A program made the translations under genes and the position numbers. From Bacillus atrophaeus (lineage in GTDB: Bacteria; Bacillota; Bacilli; Bacillales; Bacillaceae), in NCBI RefSeq assembly GCF_001584335.1, contig NZ_LSBB01000018.1, positions 491,504 to 555,503 of the forward strand: DNA of 64,000 bases, read 5' to 3'. The notes under the pieces were generated by a model. That model had not been told where the DNA came from. It was given only the letters and a program-made list of their open reading frames with translations, and did no database searches. Below, in pieces: positions 47,746 through 57,119 of this stretch. Position 1 is the first letter of the stretch; each line of letters begins with the position of its first letter.

Positions 47746-48327
47746 ATGCGATATGTGAAATGTGTGGCAGCGGCTGTTTTTTTGCTGATGCTTTGCGCTT
47801 GCGGCGGGCAGCAAATAAAAGATCCGCTTAATTATGAAATAGAGCCATTTTCTTTTAAAAATCAAGATGGGAAAACTGTATCATTGGATCGTTTAAAAGG
47901 AGAAGTTTGGCTGGCTGACTTTATTTTCACAAATTGTGAAACAGTTTGTCCGCCTATGACGGCTCATATGACCGATCTTCAAAAAAAATTGAAGGCAGAA
48001 GATGCGGATGTCCGGATCGTTTCCTTCAGCGTGGACCCGGAGAACGATACGCCGAAAGAGCTGAAGAAATTTGCCGCTAATTATCCGATGTCATTTGATA
48101 ATTGGGACTTCCTTACGGGATACAGTCAAAGTGAAATCGAAGCATTTGCACTTAATAGTTTTAAATCGATTGTGAAAAAGCCAGAGGGAGAAGATCAGGT
48201 GATTCACCAAACCTCCTTTTATTTAGTCGGTCCGGACGGCAAGGTGCTTAAAGACTATAATGGTGTTGAAAATACCCCCTATGAAGATATTATTGCTGAT
48301 GTGAAAGCTGCCGAGAAGCTCAAGTAA
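47746..48327 (+). CDS. ypmQ: SCO1-like lipoprotein YpmQ (BsSCO)
   Basis: 193 residues. Lipoprotein signal FLLMLCACGG, then a thioredoxin fold with the copper-binding CxxxC (FTNCETVCPPM) and the distant His in QVIHQTSFYLV. SCO proteins help assemble the CuA centre of cytochrome c oxidase. ATG 47746 is nine bases from GGGAGG; ATG 47737 directly abuts the site and is not favoured. Confidence 0.9.
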   Translation: MRYVKCVAAAVFLLMLCACGGQQIKDPLNYEIEPFSFKNQDGKTVSLDRLKGEVWLADFIFTNCETVCPPMTAHMTDLQKKLKAEDADVRIVSFSVDPENDTPKELKKFAANYPMSFDNWDFLTGYSQSEIEAFALNSFKSIVKKPEGEDQVIHQTSFYLVGPDGKVLKDYNGVENTPYEDIIADVKAAEKLK

Positions 48328-48405
48328 ACTCGCAGAACAGCCATTTTCAAAATCTGAAAAACATGTTACACTTTCCTCTAGTAGATTGGGGAAGGAGCAA
48401 CAAGA

Positions 48406-49176
48406 TTGAAGCTGCGCATTTTGGTACTCATTGCCAGTATGATTTTGCTTCTTACAGCCTGTACAAGTGTTCGGCAAACTGCAACAGAGAGAGAGCAAAA
48501 AGCCGAGGAACAGAAAACCAAAGAGCATATTGTGGTCGCCGCTATAGGGGATTCGCTGACAAAAGGAGTCGGAGATCCTGAAGGCAAGGGTTATGTCGGC
48601 AAGGTGGCGGAAGCATTAAAATCAGACGGGCAAGTAAAAACAGTAGATGTGAAAAATTATGCTGTCCAAGGGCATCGTACGGATGACCTTTTGAAAAAGC
48701 TTGACGATAAAAGCGTTCAAAACGGTTTAAAAGATGCTGATTATATCTTTTTTACAATTGGCGGCAATGATCTTATGAAAATTCTGCGCCAAAATTTCTT
48801 GCAATTAACGCTCGAACCCTTTCAAAATGAAGAAAAGCCTTTTGAAAAGCGGTTCAAACAAATCATCAGTAAAATAAGAGAGCAGAATGATGAGGCAGAG
48901 CTTATATATGTCGGCATGTATAATCCGTTTGCGTTTACTTTGTCTGAATTAAACGAAATAGACGGGGTTGTAACGGATTGGAACAAAATCGCGAAAAAAG
49001 AGCTGAAAGCGGACAAGAACGCAGCGATGACGAATGTCGAAGATTTATTTGCCAAAAAAAGTGACAGTAAACGTATTTCTGAAGAAGATGATTTCCATCC
49101 TAATGGAACAGGATATTCATTAATAGCAAAACGGGTCTATAAAACCATTGTAAAAGAAGGGTTACCAGCAGAATAG
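48406..49176 (+). CDS. ypmR: SGNH/GDSL lipoprotein hydrolase YpmR
   Basis: 256 residues. Lipobox in LLLTACTS, GDSL block AAIGDSLTKGVGD with nucleophile Ser, GGNDLMK (block III), and DFHPNGTGY (block V, catalytic Asp/His). It is a surface-attached esterase or lipase. TTG start after GGGGAAGGAGC. ypmS follows within nine bases. Confidence 0.87.
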   Translation: MKLRILVLIASMILLLTACTSVRQTATEREQKAEEQKTKEHIVVAAIGDSLTKGVGDPEGKGYVGKVAEALKSDGQVKTVDVKNYAVQGHRTDDLLKKLDDKSVQNGLKDADYIFFTIGGNDLMKILRQNFLQLTLEPFQNEEKPFEKRFKQIISKIREQNDEAELIYVGMYNPFAFTLSELNEIDGVVTDWNKIAKKELKADKNAAMTNVEDLFAKKSDSKRISEEDDFHPNGTGYSLIAKRVYKTIVKEGLPAE

Positions 49177-49185
49177 GGTGAATGT

Positions 49186-49749
49186 ATGAAGAAGTGGAAA
49201 CGTTTGTTTTTTATCCTTTTGGCTTTAAATATCATTGTTGCCGGCGGAATCGCGGTGTTGATGATTTTACCGGGGGAAAAAACAGACATGCAGCAAACGA
49301 AAACGAATGAATATGGTTTTAATGTGACAAGCACAAAAGAATCACTTGCCGCATTTGTCAATTCGTACTTAAAAGAAAAGGCATCAAACCAGCTCGATTA
49401 TAAAGTCGAAATTGATGACGATGTACAAGTGGTAGGGAAGATCAAGGCTTTTTCATCAACGATTGATGCATTTGTCGCCTTTCAGCCGATCGTTCAAGAA
49501 AACGGTGATGTTGAGCTGGAAGTCACGAAATTTTCATTAGGGAAATTGAGTATTCCGATTAGTTTTGTTTTAAATTATATGGACAGCTTTTATGAACTTC
49601 CTTCTTTTGTCCATGTGCATCCAAGCGACAAAAGCATTGAAGTGAGTCTGTCAGAGATGCCATTATCGAATGGAATGTATGTAAAAGCGGATAAGATTAA
49701 TTTAGAAGAAGATGAAATTGAATTCTCTTATTATCATCCTAAACAATAG
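49186..49749 (+). CDS. ypmS: YpmS, DUF2140 membrane-anchored protein
   Basis: 187 residues. An N-terminal membrane segment (FFILLALNIIVAGGIAVLMIL) then an extracytoplasmic beta-rich domain with repeated FVAFQP, LSIPISFVLNYM blocks. Unknown function. It is in the ypmR-ypmS-ypmT group. Confidence 0.78.
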   Translation: MKKWKRLFFILLALNIIVAGGIAVLMILPGEKTDMQQTKTNEYGFNVTSTKESLAAFVNSYLKEKASNQLDYKVEIDDDVQVVGKIKAFSSTIDAFVAFQPIVQENGDVELEVTKFSLGKLSIPISFVLNYMDSFYELPSFVHVHPSDKSIEVSLSEMPLSNGMYVKADKINLEEDEIEFSYYHPKQ

Positions 49750-49770
49750 CGTGTAACAGGAGTGACCGAA

Positions 49771-49968
49771 TTGAAGCGAATTTATCAGTATTGCAGTTTA
49801 TTGGCTTGCGTGTTTTCCTTCTATTTCGGCTGGCTTGCGTATCTTCATCTGGCCAGAGAAGATATAGATCAAATGTATTTAAACATCGCTTATTGCGCTT
49901 TGTTTCTGAGTGTGACGGTGTTTACATTTGATGTAAAAGATCGAAAAAAAAAAACCGATAAATCATAA
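49771..49968 (+). CDS. ypmT: YpmT, small membrane protein
   Basis: 65 residues with two hydrophobic segments (YCSLLACVFSFYFGWLAYL and IAYCALFLSVTVFTF) and a Lys-rich tail. TTG 49771 has eight-base spacing from CAGGAG; the GTG at 49762 overlaps that site. Unknown function. Confidence 0.7.
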   Translation: MKRIYQYCSLLACVFSFYFGWLAYLHLAREDIDQMYLNIAYCALFLSVTVFTFDVKDRKKKTDKS

Positions 49969-49977
49969 AGGTACAAC

Positions 49978-50007
49978 AAGAGACATGCCAGATCGTCTCT
50001 TTTTTTA
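49978..50007 (+). terminator. Terminator of the ypmR-S-T group
   Basis: Stem AAGAGAC / GTCTCTT with a seven-T run. Confidence 0.82.
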
Positions 50008-50047
50008 TGCGATTGAACCGCAATAAATTAGAAGATGAGGAGAAAAT

Positions 50048-51396
50048 ATGAAGTCTTATGATTTTACAAAAGGGCATGTGCTGAAACAGTTAGTCTTGTT
50101 TTCAACACCTATTTTGCTTGGAAACATGCTGCAGGTGTCTTTTCAGTTTATAGACAGCTTATGGGTCGGCAACTTATTGGGGGCAAAGGCGCTTGGTGCT
50201 TCCGCGGTTTCCGGCACAATTGTATTTACGGTGCTGTCATTTATTTTGGGGCTGAATAATGCCACTTTGACGATTTTATCACAGCAAAAAGGAAAAGATG
50301 ATGAAAAGGGAATGGCATCTTATATTAATGCATTCGTCATTTTGATGACAATGTTAAGCGTCGTGTGCGGTGCAGCGGGATTTTTCTTATCTGATTTCTT
50401 GTTGCGCCTGCTGCATACACCGGAAAATATGATTCCGCTTGCTGACATCTATTTAAAAATTTTATCGGGATACTTTTTTTATTCGGCTATAACTTTATCA
50501 GCACAGTGCTCAGGGCGATCGGAGACAGTAAAACGCCATTGCGGTTTATCGCTTTTGCGGTGATCTTAAACACCGTATTGGCCCCGGTGTTTATTTCTGT
50601 TTTTCATTGGGGAATTGCAGGAGCCGCCTATGCGACGCTTTTGTCACAGGGTATAGCGTTTCTTTACGGTCTTTTTTATGTCATAAAAAATAAGCTTGTT
50701 CCGTTTTCTGTGCCAAGAAAGCCGAAGTGGAAGGAATTTGGATTAATTCTGAGGCTTGGCATTCCTGCGGGATTGCAAATGATGGTCATTTCAGGAGGAA
50801 TGATGGCGATCATGAGCGTCGTCAATTCGTATGGTGAGCATGTCGTTTCAGGATTCGGCGCTGCCCAGCGGCTTGATAGTATTATTACTCTTCCGGCGAT
50901 GGCGGCGGGTACGGCAGTCAACAGCATGGCTGGCCAAAATATCGGAATTGGAAATTATAAGAGAACGGGGGAAATTGCTAAGCACGGTGTAATGTATGTG
51001 TTTGCCTGTATGCTGCTGATTGCGGTCTGTATCAGCCTGTTCGGTAAATACGCGATTGGTTTATTTATTAAGGAACCAGAGGCGGTTCGTTTCGGGGAGG
51101 AATATTTGCGGTGGATCGCATTCTTTTATCCTTTTATCGGAATTAATTTTGTGCTGAATGGAATCGTCAGGGCATCTGGCGCCATGATGCAGGTGCTGCT
51201 TCTGAATATTATATCGTTTTGGGTGCTGAGATACCCGTTTACTGCCATCTTTTCAGCTTGGCTTGGCGAAAAAGGAATAGGGCTCGGTATAGGTATGAGC
51301 TTTTTGTTTAGCAGCTGTGCCGCTTTTTTATATTACCGATACGGCCGCTGGAAAACGATGAAGCTGTTTGAAAAGAAAAAAGCACAATCCGGCTGA
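50048..51396 (+). pseudogene. ypnP: MATE-family efflux protein YpnP, frameshifted
   Basis: Two overlapping frames, 50048 to 50563 and one running from about 50475 to 51396, together encode a roughly 450-residue, 12-segment MATE drug/sodium antiporter. The first part ends the family motif too early; the second resumes it (GYNFISTVLRAIGDSKTP). At the join is a run of seven T (50474-50480); eight would restore GYFFLFGYNF. So one T is missing in a homopolymer, either a true mutation, a phase-variable tract, or a sequencing error. Confidence 0.88.
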
Positions 51397-51414
51397 GCGG
51401 AATGTGCTTTTCGT
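51376..51414. terminator. Convergent terminator, ypnP / ypoP
   Basis: Stem AAAAAGCACAATCCG / CGGAATGTGCTTTT (one mismatch) with a T-run; contains the ypnP stop. Confidence 0.8.
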
Positions 51415-51417
51415 TTT

Positions 51418-51843
51418 TTACCGTTTTTTATCAAGCTTGCTGAACAGCTCGATTAAGGTTGCGAGCTCTGCATCAGTATAGCAATCGAAACGTTTAAAGA
51501 AATATTCTGTTTTTTTCTGATTGAAATGTTCAACGATTTTCTCACCGGCTTCGGTGATGTGAATTCTGATAATGCGCCTGTCTTCTTTTGAACGGATTCT
51601 CGTAATCCATTCCTTTTCCACCAAGGCGTCAGTAACAGCGGTGATATGGCTTGCCGATACTTCTAATATCGGAGCGAATTCTGTAACCTTTTTAGGTCCT
51701 TGCTCACTGAGCAGACGCAGAATCGTAAATTCATTTCGGGATAGCTCTTTATCTAAGATTTCATTAACTTCATTGCGTATTTGTTTAAATACTTTACGGA
51801 GTAAAGCTTCCATATCGTACATCATTTGAGTTCTTACTTTCAA
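51418..51843 (-). CDS. ypoP: MarR-family regulator YpoP
   Basis: 141 residues, winged-helix MarR fold: recognition helix region LEVSASHITAVTDALVEKEW and wing IRSKEDRRIIRIHIT. It is convergent with the MATE pump gene ypnP and may control it or msrA-msrB. TTG 51843 lies seven bases from GGAGG and gives the usual length; ATG 51858 overlaps that site. Confidence 0.83.
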   Translation of the reverse strand: MKVRTQMMYDMEALLRKVFKQIRNEVNEILDKELSRNEFTILRLLSEQGPKKVTEFAPILEVSASHITAVTDALVEKEWITRIRSKEDRRIIRIHITEAGEKIVEHFNQKKTEYFFKRFDCYTDAELATLIELFSKLDKKR

Positions 51844-51976
51844 ATTGTGAACCTCCATTACATAATCAGCGTGGTTTCAACTTATAAGCTTTTTTACCGA
51901 AAAGCAGAATCATTTTCATTCTATTTTTACATGCTATAATATAATAATACCACGTATTAACAAAGGAGGCACCAGT

Positions 51977-52510
51977 ATGTCTGAAAAAAAAGAAATCGCC
52001 ACATTTGCAGGGGGCTGTTTTTGGTGTATGGTCAAGCCGTTCGATGAACAGCCGGGAATCGAAAAAGTGGTATCCGGGTATACAGGGGGCCATACTGAAA
52101 ACCCTACGTACGAAGAAGTGTGCAGTGAGACAACGGGCCACCGGGAAGCGGTTCAAATTACTTTTCAACCTGATGTGTTTCCCTATGAAAAGCTGCTTGA
52201 ACTGTTTTGGCAGCAAATAGATCCGACAGATGCCGGCGGGCAGTTTGCTGATCGGGGCAGCTCTTATCGCGCGGCCATCTTCTATCATAATGAAAAACAA
52301 AAAGAGCTGGCGGAGGAGTCGAAAAAAAGGCTTGAGGAAAGCGGAATTTTCAAAGCTCCAATTGTCACTGATATTTTGAAAGCAGAGCCTTTCTACGAAG
52401 CAGAGGATTATCATCAAGGTTTTTACAAGAAAAATACGGCCCATTATCAGCGTTACAGGATAGGTTCAGGGCGAGAAGGTTTTATTAATCAGCACTGGGG
52501 GGCCAAATAA
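51977..52510 (+). CDS. msrA: Peptide methionine-S-sulfoxide reductase MsrA
   Basis: 177 residues. Catalytic [11 protein letters not shown] (Cys near residue 14), YAEP-type substrate region replaced by [11 protein letters not shown], and YHQGFYKKN near the end. It reduces methionine-S-sulfoxide. AAAGGAGG precedes the ATG. Its stop is directly followed by the msrB ATG. Confidence 0.93.
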   Translation: MSEKKEIATFAGGCFWCMVKPFDEQPGIEKVVSGYTGGHTENPTYEEVCSETTGHREAVQITFQPDVFPYEKLLELFWQQIDPTDAGGQFADRGSSYRAAIFYHNEKQKELAEESKKRLEESGIFKAPIVTDILKAEPFYEAEDYHQGFYKKNTAHYQRYRIGSGREGFINQHWGAK

Positions 52511-52945
52511 ATGGCAGGTAATAAAGAAGAAAAAATAAAATCATTAAACCGAATGCAGTATGAAGTCACGCAAAACAACGGGACAGAGCCGCCGTTTCAA
52601 AATGAATATTGGGATCATAAAGAGGAAGGCCTCTATGTAGATATTGTCTCAGGGAAGCCCCTTTTCACTTCAATGGATAAATTCGATTCCCATTGCGGCT
52701 GGCCAAGCTTTACAAAGCCGATTGAAGATAAAGAAGTGGAAGAAAAAGTAGACACGACCCACGGAATGATTCGTACGGAAGTGAGAAGCCGGACGGCGGA
52801 CTCGCATCTGGGCCATGTATTTAACGACGGCCCGGGACCAAGCGGACTGCGCTATTGCATTAATTCTGCCGCTTTGCGGTTTATACCAAAAGATAAGCTG
52901 AAGGAAGAAGGATATGAAGCCTACCAGCATCTATTTGACAAGTAA
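52511..52945 (+). CDS. msrB: Peptide methionine-R-sulfoxide reductase MsrB
   Basis: 144 residues. It has the family block [32 protein letters not shown] with the catalytic Cys, and lacks the two zinc CxxC motifs of the other subgroup. It reduces methionine-R-sulfoxide. Zero spacing to msrA: translationally coupled. Confidence 0.93.
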   Translation: MAGNKEEKIKSLNRMQYEVTQNNGTEPPFQNEYWDHKEEGLYVDIVSGKPLFTSMDKFDSHCGWPSFTKPIEDKEVEEKVDTTHGMIRTEVRSRTADSHLGHVFNDGPGPSGLRYCINSAALRFIPKDKLKEEGYEAYQHLFDK

Positions 52946-52950
52946 AACAA

Positions 52951-52990
52951 AAACAGGCCTGCCCAGTAAATGATCAGGCCTGTTTTTTTT
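52951..52990 (+). terminator. Terminator of msrA-msrB
   Basis: Stem AAACAGGCCTG / CAGGCCTGTTT with an eight-T run. It marks the end of the conserved block. Confidence 0.9.
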
Positions 52991-53056
52991 CTTTTTTCTG
53001 CCAGACTAGTTATGCTAAAACTTTACTGAAGTCATTGTCAAAAGGGGAATATGATC

Positions 53057-53320
53057 ATGCTTGGCATAAAAATTGATAAATTCAATGAAAGTCTTAAAAT
53101 CAGTTGGCAACTATCCCAAATTGAAATTCCAATCAAAGAAATAAAAGATGTCTCTCTTGATCTGACTTATGGGGGAGAGGAGAAAAATGCAATAAGAATA
53201 GGAACTCCTTATGGCACTACAGATAGGGTAGTGATTAAAACAACAAATAACACTTACATCTTGTTCACCACTAATATGAATTCCACTATGAACAAGATTA
53301 ATTCCCTCTTAAGTAATTGA
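53057..53320 (+). CDS. SunI/YnzG-type bacteriocin immunity-like protein
   Basis: 87 residues, no signal peptide. The pattern KISWQLSQIEIPIKEI, TYGGEEKNAIRIGTPYGTTDR and YILFTTN is that of the SunI/YnzG family (pleckstrin-like small proteins). SunI protects B. subtilis from sublancin encoded on SP-beta. No sunA- or sunT-like gene is visible here, so it is an orphan. ATG 53057 is nine bases from AAAAGGGG; 53051 is possible. Confidence 0.75.
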   Translation: MLGIKIDKFNESLKISWQLSQIEIPIKEIKDVSLDLTYGGEEKNAIRIGTPYGTTDRVVIKTTNNTYILFTTNMNSTMNKINSLLSN

Positions 53321-53530
53321 AGTCCTCTTAGTTGTTGCTCTTGTAATCATGAAGCATAGTAAAATCTAGATAATTGTTGATAGGGGACAGGGACATGGAA
53401 GAAGGCAAACTTATTCACTTGACGCTTGCTGGTATGAAAGAAGCTATTTCAAAGTAGGGTCCTTTTTCAATGATTCAACCAGGTGGCTATGTTTTAAATG
53501 AAAATTAAACATTTATACAATCACAATTAC
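53321..53530. other. Intergenic remnant
   Basis: No intact gene. A 20-codon frame at 53395-53457 (KLIHLTLAGMKEAISK) follows a GGGGACAGGGAC sequence and may be a gene fragment. Confidence 0.3.
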
Positions 53531-53531
53531 G

Positions 53532-53560
53532 TAAAAACGCCATAAGAAATCTTATGGCGT
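53532..53560 (-). terminator. Terminator of the YjcZ-type gene
   Basis: Perfect stem ACGCCATAAG / CTTATGGCGT; on the minus strand it is followed by TTTTTAC. Confidence 0.85.
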
Positions 53561-53595
53561 CTAACCGAGCAATGGAGGTACTCCTAACATATCGG

Positions 53596-53712
53596 TTAAA
53601 TGGGAACGCCTTCTGGATAGCCTCCGAAGAAAGATGCTCCAACAATGATTAATAAGATGAATAGCACCACGATTAATGCGAAGGAGCTACCATAACCATT
53701 TGAGTATCCCAT
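53596..53712 (-). CDS. YjcZ-family small sporulation protein
   Basis: 38 residues, [20 protein letters not shown] at the start, then [11 protein letters not shown]: a Gly/Tyr-rich head and one membrane segment, the YjcZ family pattern seen in many Bacillus spore-forming genomes. AAAGGAGGTGGACAT precedes the ATG on the minus strand, an excellent ribosome site. It is a single-gene unit with its own terminator. Confidence 0.85.
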   Translation of the reverse strand: MGYSNGYGSSFALIVVLFILLIIVGASFFGGYPEGVPI

Positions 53713-53759
53713 ATGTCCACCTCCTTTAAAAGAGGATAGTACATGATATGCTGATTAAA

Positions 53760-54016
53760 CTAGTTCGATAGGGTTGCTAGTTTAAATTGATATTAAAATG
53801 ATTGCTTAGTCTAAGTAAAATATTCCTTACCATTCAGACCTATACGAAAAGAGTTAGAGGGAAATTATACAACGGAAATTTTCATGATTTCCCGGACAAG
53901 CGCAGTATATGACAAATTAGAACAAAAGCAGACGGATTAAGTAAAAAGAACTGTAGCGGAAAAATATGACCGTAAGCTAAAATACATTGATCTAAGAGAC
54001 ATTAATAAGCCAGACT
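53760..54016 (+). other. AT-rich stretch with a broken reading frame
   Basis: A frame from 53884 (ISRTSAVYDKLEQKQTD, stop, VKRTVAEKYDRKLKYIDLRD) is interrupted by a TAA at 53938 and does not join the following ORF. It looks like a decayed gene; no family recognised. Confidence 0.35.
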
Positions 54017-54271
54017 GTGCTAGATTGGGGCAATATTGAGTACCTGTTAGAACTACATGAAAAAGAAATGAATAAGACTGGATGGATTTCCAATCTTTAT
54101 AAAAATGAGGAGATAAGAAATGTGGAATATGCCAAAGTCAAAGAGAAATTAAAATACCTGGTTGAAAATGATTGCTCCAAAGAAGAGTTCCTAAGTAAGT
54201 ACACTTTTAATCAGATGAAATCAATTTTTAAAAAGCATACCGTTACAAATTCAGATCCCCATCCTTCATGA
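54017..54271 (+). CDS. 84-residue hypothetical protein, possibly a fragment
   Basis: Charged, helical ORF (WGNIEYLLELHEKEMNKTGW, then VKEKLKYLVENDCSKEEF). The only start is GTG with no convincing ribosome site, so it may be the 3' part of a larger lost gene. An alternative ATG lies at 54068. Not recognised. Confidence 0.35.
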   Translation: MLDWGNIEYLLELHEKEMNKTGWISNLYKNEEIRNVEYAKVKEKLKYLVENDCSKEEFLSKYTFNQMKSIFKKHTVTNSDPHPS

Positions 54272-54550
54272 GTGCATTTCATAATGAGGACAATAATTGA
54301 CAAAAATTCAGGACACAGTCAACTGGTCAAAGCATGAAGATGATTTTACCCAAATTTCATAACTGAAACGCGCATGTACCAAGATGTACAAGGCGTTCCA
54401 GAAGGCGATACTTTCGTCTTTTGCTTCGCTCGTTAATAAATACGAGCAAATCAAGTAGCTTTGAAATAAAGTTTGGTTTTATAAAAAAGTTTGATCATTT
54501 TCTAATTATGTTGTTCCACAATCACCAGTTTGCTAAGACTCAAACGATTA
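54272..54550. other. Non-coding or decayed stretch
   Basis: AT-rich. It contains a 24-codon frame at 54384 (MYKAFQKAILSSFASLVNKY) without a ribosome site and a GCTCGT / ACGAGC hairpin. Nothing functional can be supported. Confidence 0.3.
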
Positions 54551-55423
54551 CTATTTTTTCACAATCGGTATCCATATTTCACTTTTGAAAGTTGGCGAGG
54601 TTACATCTTTATTCTCATTCCACAGGATTTCTGGACCTTCTATTTGTTCATAGTTTGAGGATGGAAACCATTCGGAATAAATGCGTCCCCACACATCTTG
54701 CAGCGTATCAGGGAATGGTCCGATTGCTTCGAAAACCGCCCATGTAGAGGCAGGAACTTCAAGCTGTGTTAAGTTATCTGGACACTCCTTAGTTGTTGCT
54801 GCTCCAATATAGTGATCAAGCTCTCCATCTTCCTCCATCCTGCTTTCAGAAAAGTTCGTGGATGCACTAAGCAGCCCCATAGGTTCGACATTAGAAAGTT
54901 TTTTAAGTTTATTGATCGTTTCACCATTTAAACTTTCCCACATAGAGGAAATCTCTGGATTAACCCCGTTGAAAATTATAGAAACTCTTTTCTTAATACC
55001 AACAATGCGAAATGCCTCTTTTTCTTGAATTCGATAGTTCATTGCACTTCCTCCTTTAATTGATAACTGGAAGGTCATTCGTGAATAAGCTTTAAGTGAA
55101 TGGCTATTATTTCTGGCTTCTGTCGGTGTTATGCCATGCAAATTTTGAAAAGCTCTTGCAAAAGAATCTGGTGAGTTATAACTGTATTTCATCGCAATGT
55201 CAATGACCTTTACGTCGGTTTCTTTAATATCAAATGCTGCAAGAGTAAGTCGTCTGCGGCGAATGTATTCCGACAGCGTAATACCTGCAAGGAAGGAAAA
55301 CATCCTTTTAAAATGATATTCGGAACAGTAAGCCACCCTTGCTACTTCTTTAAAGTCAATATCATTAGTAAGGTTTTCTTCAATATACTTTATTGCTTCG
55401 TTCATATTTTTAAGCAAATCCAT
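54551..55423 (-). CDS. AraC-family regulator with GyrI-like effector domain
   Basis: 290 residues. N-terminal double helix-turn-helix of the AraC/XylS type ([38 protein letters not shown]) to about 115, then a GyrI-like/SOUL ligand domain ([35 protein letters not shown]). The layout matches Rob and multidrug-responsive regulators. AAAGGAGG precedes ATG 55423. Targets are unknown; no efflux gene is adjacent. Confidence 0.85.
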   Translation of the reverse strand: MDLLKNMNEAIKYIEENLTNDIDFKEVARVAYCSEYHFKRMFSFLAGITLSEYIRRRRLTLAAFDIKETDVKVIDIAMKYSYNSPDSFARAFQNLHGITPTEARNNSHSLKAYSRMTFQLSIKGGSAMNYRIQEKEAFRIVGIKKRVSIIFNGVNPEISSMWESLNGETINKLKKLSNVEPMGLLSASTNFSESRMEEDGELDHYIGAATTKECPDNLTQLEVPASTWAVFEAIGPFPDTLQDVWGRIYSEWFPSSNYEQIEGPEILWNENKDVTSPTFKSEIWIPIVKK

Positions 55424-55504
55424 TTTTATGACCTCCTTTATCAATAGCATAGCAGGAATTGAATGTATCCATCCGACATTTCGTGCACCATTATGTAGGA
55501 TCAA

Positions 55505-55890
55505 TTTTAATAAAAAAAGTAATATACATAAGAAGAGGGATATAGAGAAACATTCTGAGGCTTATTTGACAATCAGGAAAGAAGAAGCTAAAGAACGTGA
55601 AATCGATACCTAAAAGAAAGACTAAATAATTACGACTATGCTGATACAGACGAATTTTATGCATGGCCAAAACCCTTGGATATGAAAACCTAACAAGAGC
55701 AACAAAGATATTTCACACTGAGAAGTTAAGGAAGAAAAACGATGAGATGGCTATTACAGAAACAGGTAAAACATTTGTACAATCAGCAAATGGTCTCAAG
55801 CGCATTCCCTCACCTGCAATCCTAAACCAACTACAATTCGAACGTTGCTTTTTCCAATTTATCTTATTCGGAATTTTTTACGCTAGGAGA
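55505..55890 (+). other. Decayed coding stretch
   Basis: Two fragmentary plus-strand frames. One (55428-55613) ends [12 protein letters not shown]; the other (55663-55923) reads MAKTLGYENLTRATKIFH and runs into a terminator. No ribosome site and no recognised family. Probably remains of one or two genes. Confidence 0.35.
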
Positions 55891-55892
55891 AC

Positions 55893-55939
55893 CCTAAAAA
55901 ACTCGAATTCCTTACTATGCTAAGGATCCGAGTTTTTTT
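55893..55939. terminator. Bidirectional terminator beside yoaT
   Basis: Long stem AAAAAACTCG ... CGAGTTTTTT with an inner AATTCCTTA / TAAGGAT extension. Confidence 0.8.
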
Positions 55940-55957
55940 AAAGAAGGCTCTTAACAG

Positions 55958-56749
55958 TTATAAAAATTGACTAGTATCTTTCCAAGTGGAATTTTTCCCC
56001 TTAACCTGTTTTAACGTCGCTACTATAAGAAAGCTAACAATCACTAATAAGAGCCATGAACTCACCTTTCCCAGATGAACGAGACTCCATGCATCGGTTT
56101 GGTTTGGATATTTCCAAGCCCCAAAAAACGTTGCGATATTTTCGGCTATCCATATAAAAAATCCGATGAGCACAAAAGAAAGTGCGAGTGGCATACGGTA
56201 ACGAGTTCCACCAACCTCGTATGTGACCCATGATCGCCAAAAAACGATGATGACAAGTCCAGATAACCAAAAGCGGACGTCAATCCAATAATGGTGGATG
56301 AAAAAATTTAAATAAATTGCAGCGGCAAGAGGTACAACGGCCCAAAACGGCGGCCACTTAACCAGTTCAACCTTAAGCCTCCTCCATGCCTGGCAAAGAT
56401 AACTGGCTACACTTGCGTACATGAAGCCACTATACAAAGGCACTCCAAAAACTTTGGAATATCCTTCTTCTGGATAAGACCAAGAGCCCATATGTACTTT
56501 GAAAAGTTCAAGAGCAAGTCCAATAAGGTGGAACAATGTAATAACCTTTAGTTCATCCTGTGTTTCAAGGCCAGAACGCACCATCTGCCACTGCATGAGA
56601 AGGCAAATGATGAGCAGCCAGTCATACCGTGGCAGGAAGGGAAGAGGCATGATTTGTGTAATAGCCAAAGAGGCAAAAATAACGACAGGAAACAAACATG
56701 ATAGGGCCTGCTCCCAACCAAAACGAACGAGTTGTTTTAGCGGTCTCAT
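55958..56749 (-). CDS. yoaT: YoaT-like DUF817 membrane protein
   Basis: 263 residues with about eight membrane segments; conserved GSWSYPEEGYSKVFGVPLYSGFMYA (here in part) and FGAWKYPNQTDAW. DUF817 proteins are of unknown function. ATG 56749 is eight bases after GGAGG on the minus strand. It lies downstream of yozG/yoaS-like genes as in B. subtilis. Confidence 0.75.
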   Translation of the reverse strand: MRPLKQLVRFGWEQALSCLFPVVIFASLAITQIMPLPFLPRYDWLLIICLLMQWQMVRSGLETQDELKVITLFHLIGLALELFKVHMGSWSYPEEGYSKVFGVPLYSGFMYASVASYLCQAWRRLKVELVKWPPFWAVVPLAAAIYLNFFIHHYWIDVRFWLSGLVIIVFWRSWVTYEVGGTRYRMPLALSFVLIGFFIWIAENIATFFGAWKYPNQTDAWSLVHLGKVSSWLLLVIVSFLIVATLKQVKGKNSTWKDTSQFL

Positions 56750-56887
56750 GATTTGTGCCTCCAAAGGTTTGTTCTGAATATATGTAAGGCCTGCTCAGTA
56801 TAGTAGCTAAATAGATGTAGGGGTATATGCATAGGATCACCGCCGAATAACTTTCTTTTCCTTTTAATGTTAAATGTTCTTGCTGTA

Positions 56888-57109
56888 TTAATTCTGGGTG
56901 TCTTCATCACTTCGGTATTCCAAAATATCTCCGGGTTGACAGTCTAAAGCCTTACAAATTGCCTCTAAAGTTGATAATCGAATGGCTTTTGCCTTTCCAT
57001 TTTTCAATATAGAAAGATTAGCCATTGTTATTCCAACCTTCTCCGAAAGTTCTGTTACGCTCATTTTCCTTTTAGCCAGCATCACATCAATATTGATAAT
57101 AATTGCCAT
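56888..57109 (-). CDS. yozG: YozG-like Cro/CI helix-turn-helix regulator
   Basis: 73 residues, minimal XRE regulator: NIDVMLAKRKMSVTELSEKV then GITMANLSILKNGKAKAIR and LDCQPGDILEY. ATG 57109 follows GAGGTGATTAAT. Partner of the DUF2975 gene 10 bases upstream; such pairs are widespread, and the regulator probably controls its own operon. Confidence 0.8.
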   Translation of the reverse strand: MAIIINIDVMLAKRKMSVTELSEKVGITMANLSILKNGKAKAIRLSTLEAICKALDCQPGDILEYRSDEDTQN

Positions 57110-57119
57110 ATTAATCACC

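Noticed and set aside
51843..51976. Possible operator for YpoP in the ypoP-msrA gap
   Set aside because: Only AT-rich short repeats are seen; no convincing dyad.
52946..53056. Prophage attachment site at the synteny break
   Set aside because: No integrase, tRNA or direct repeat pair could be found in the window.
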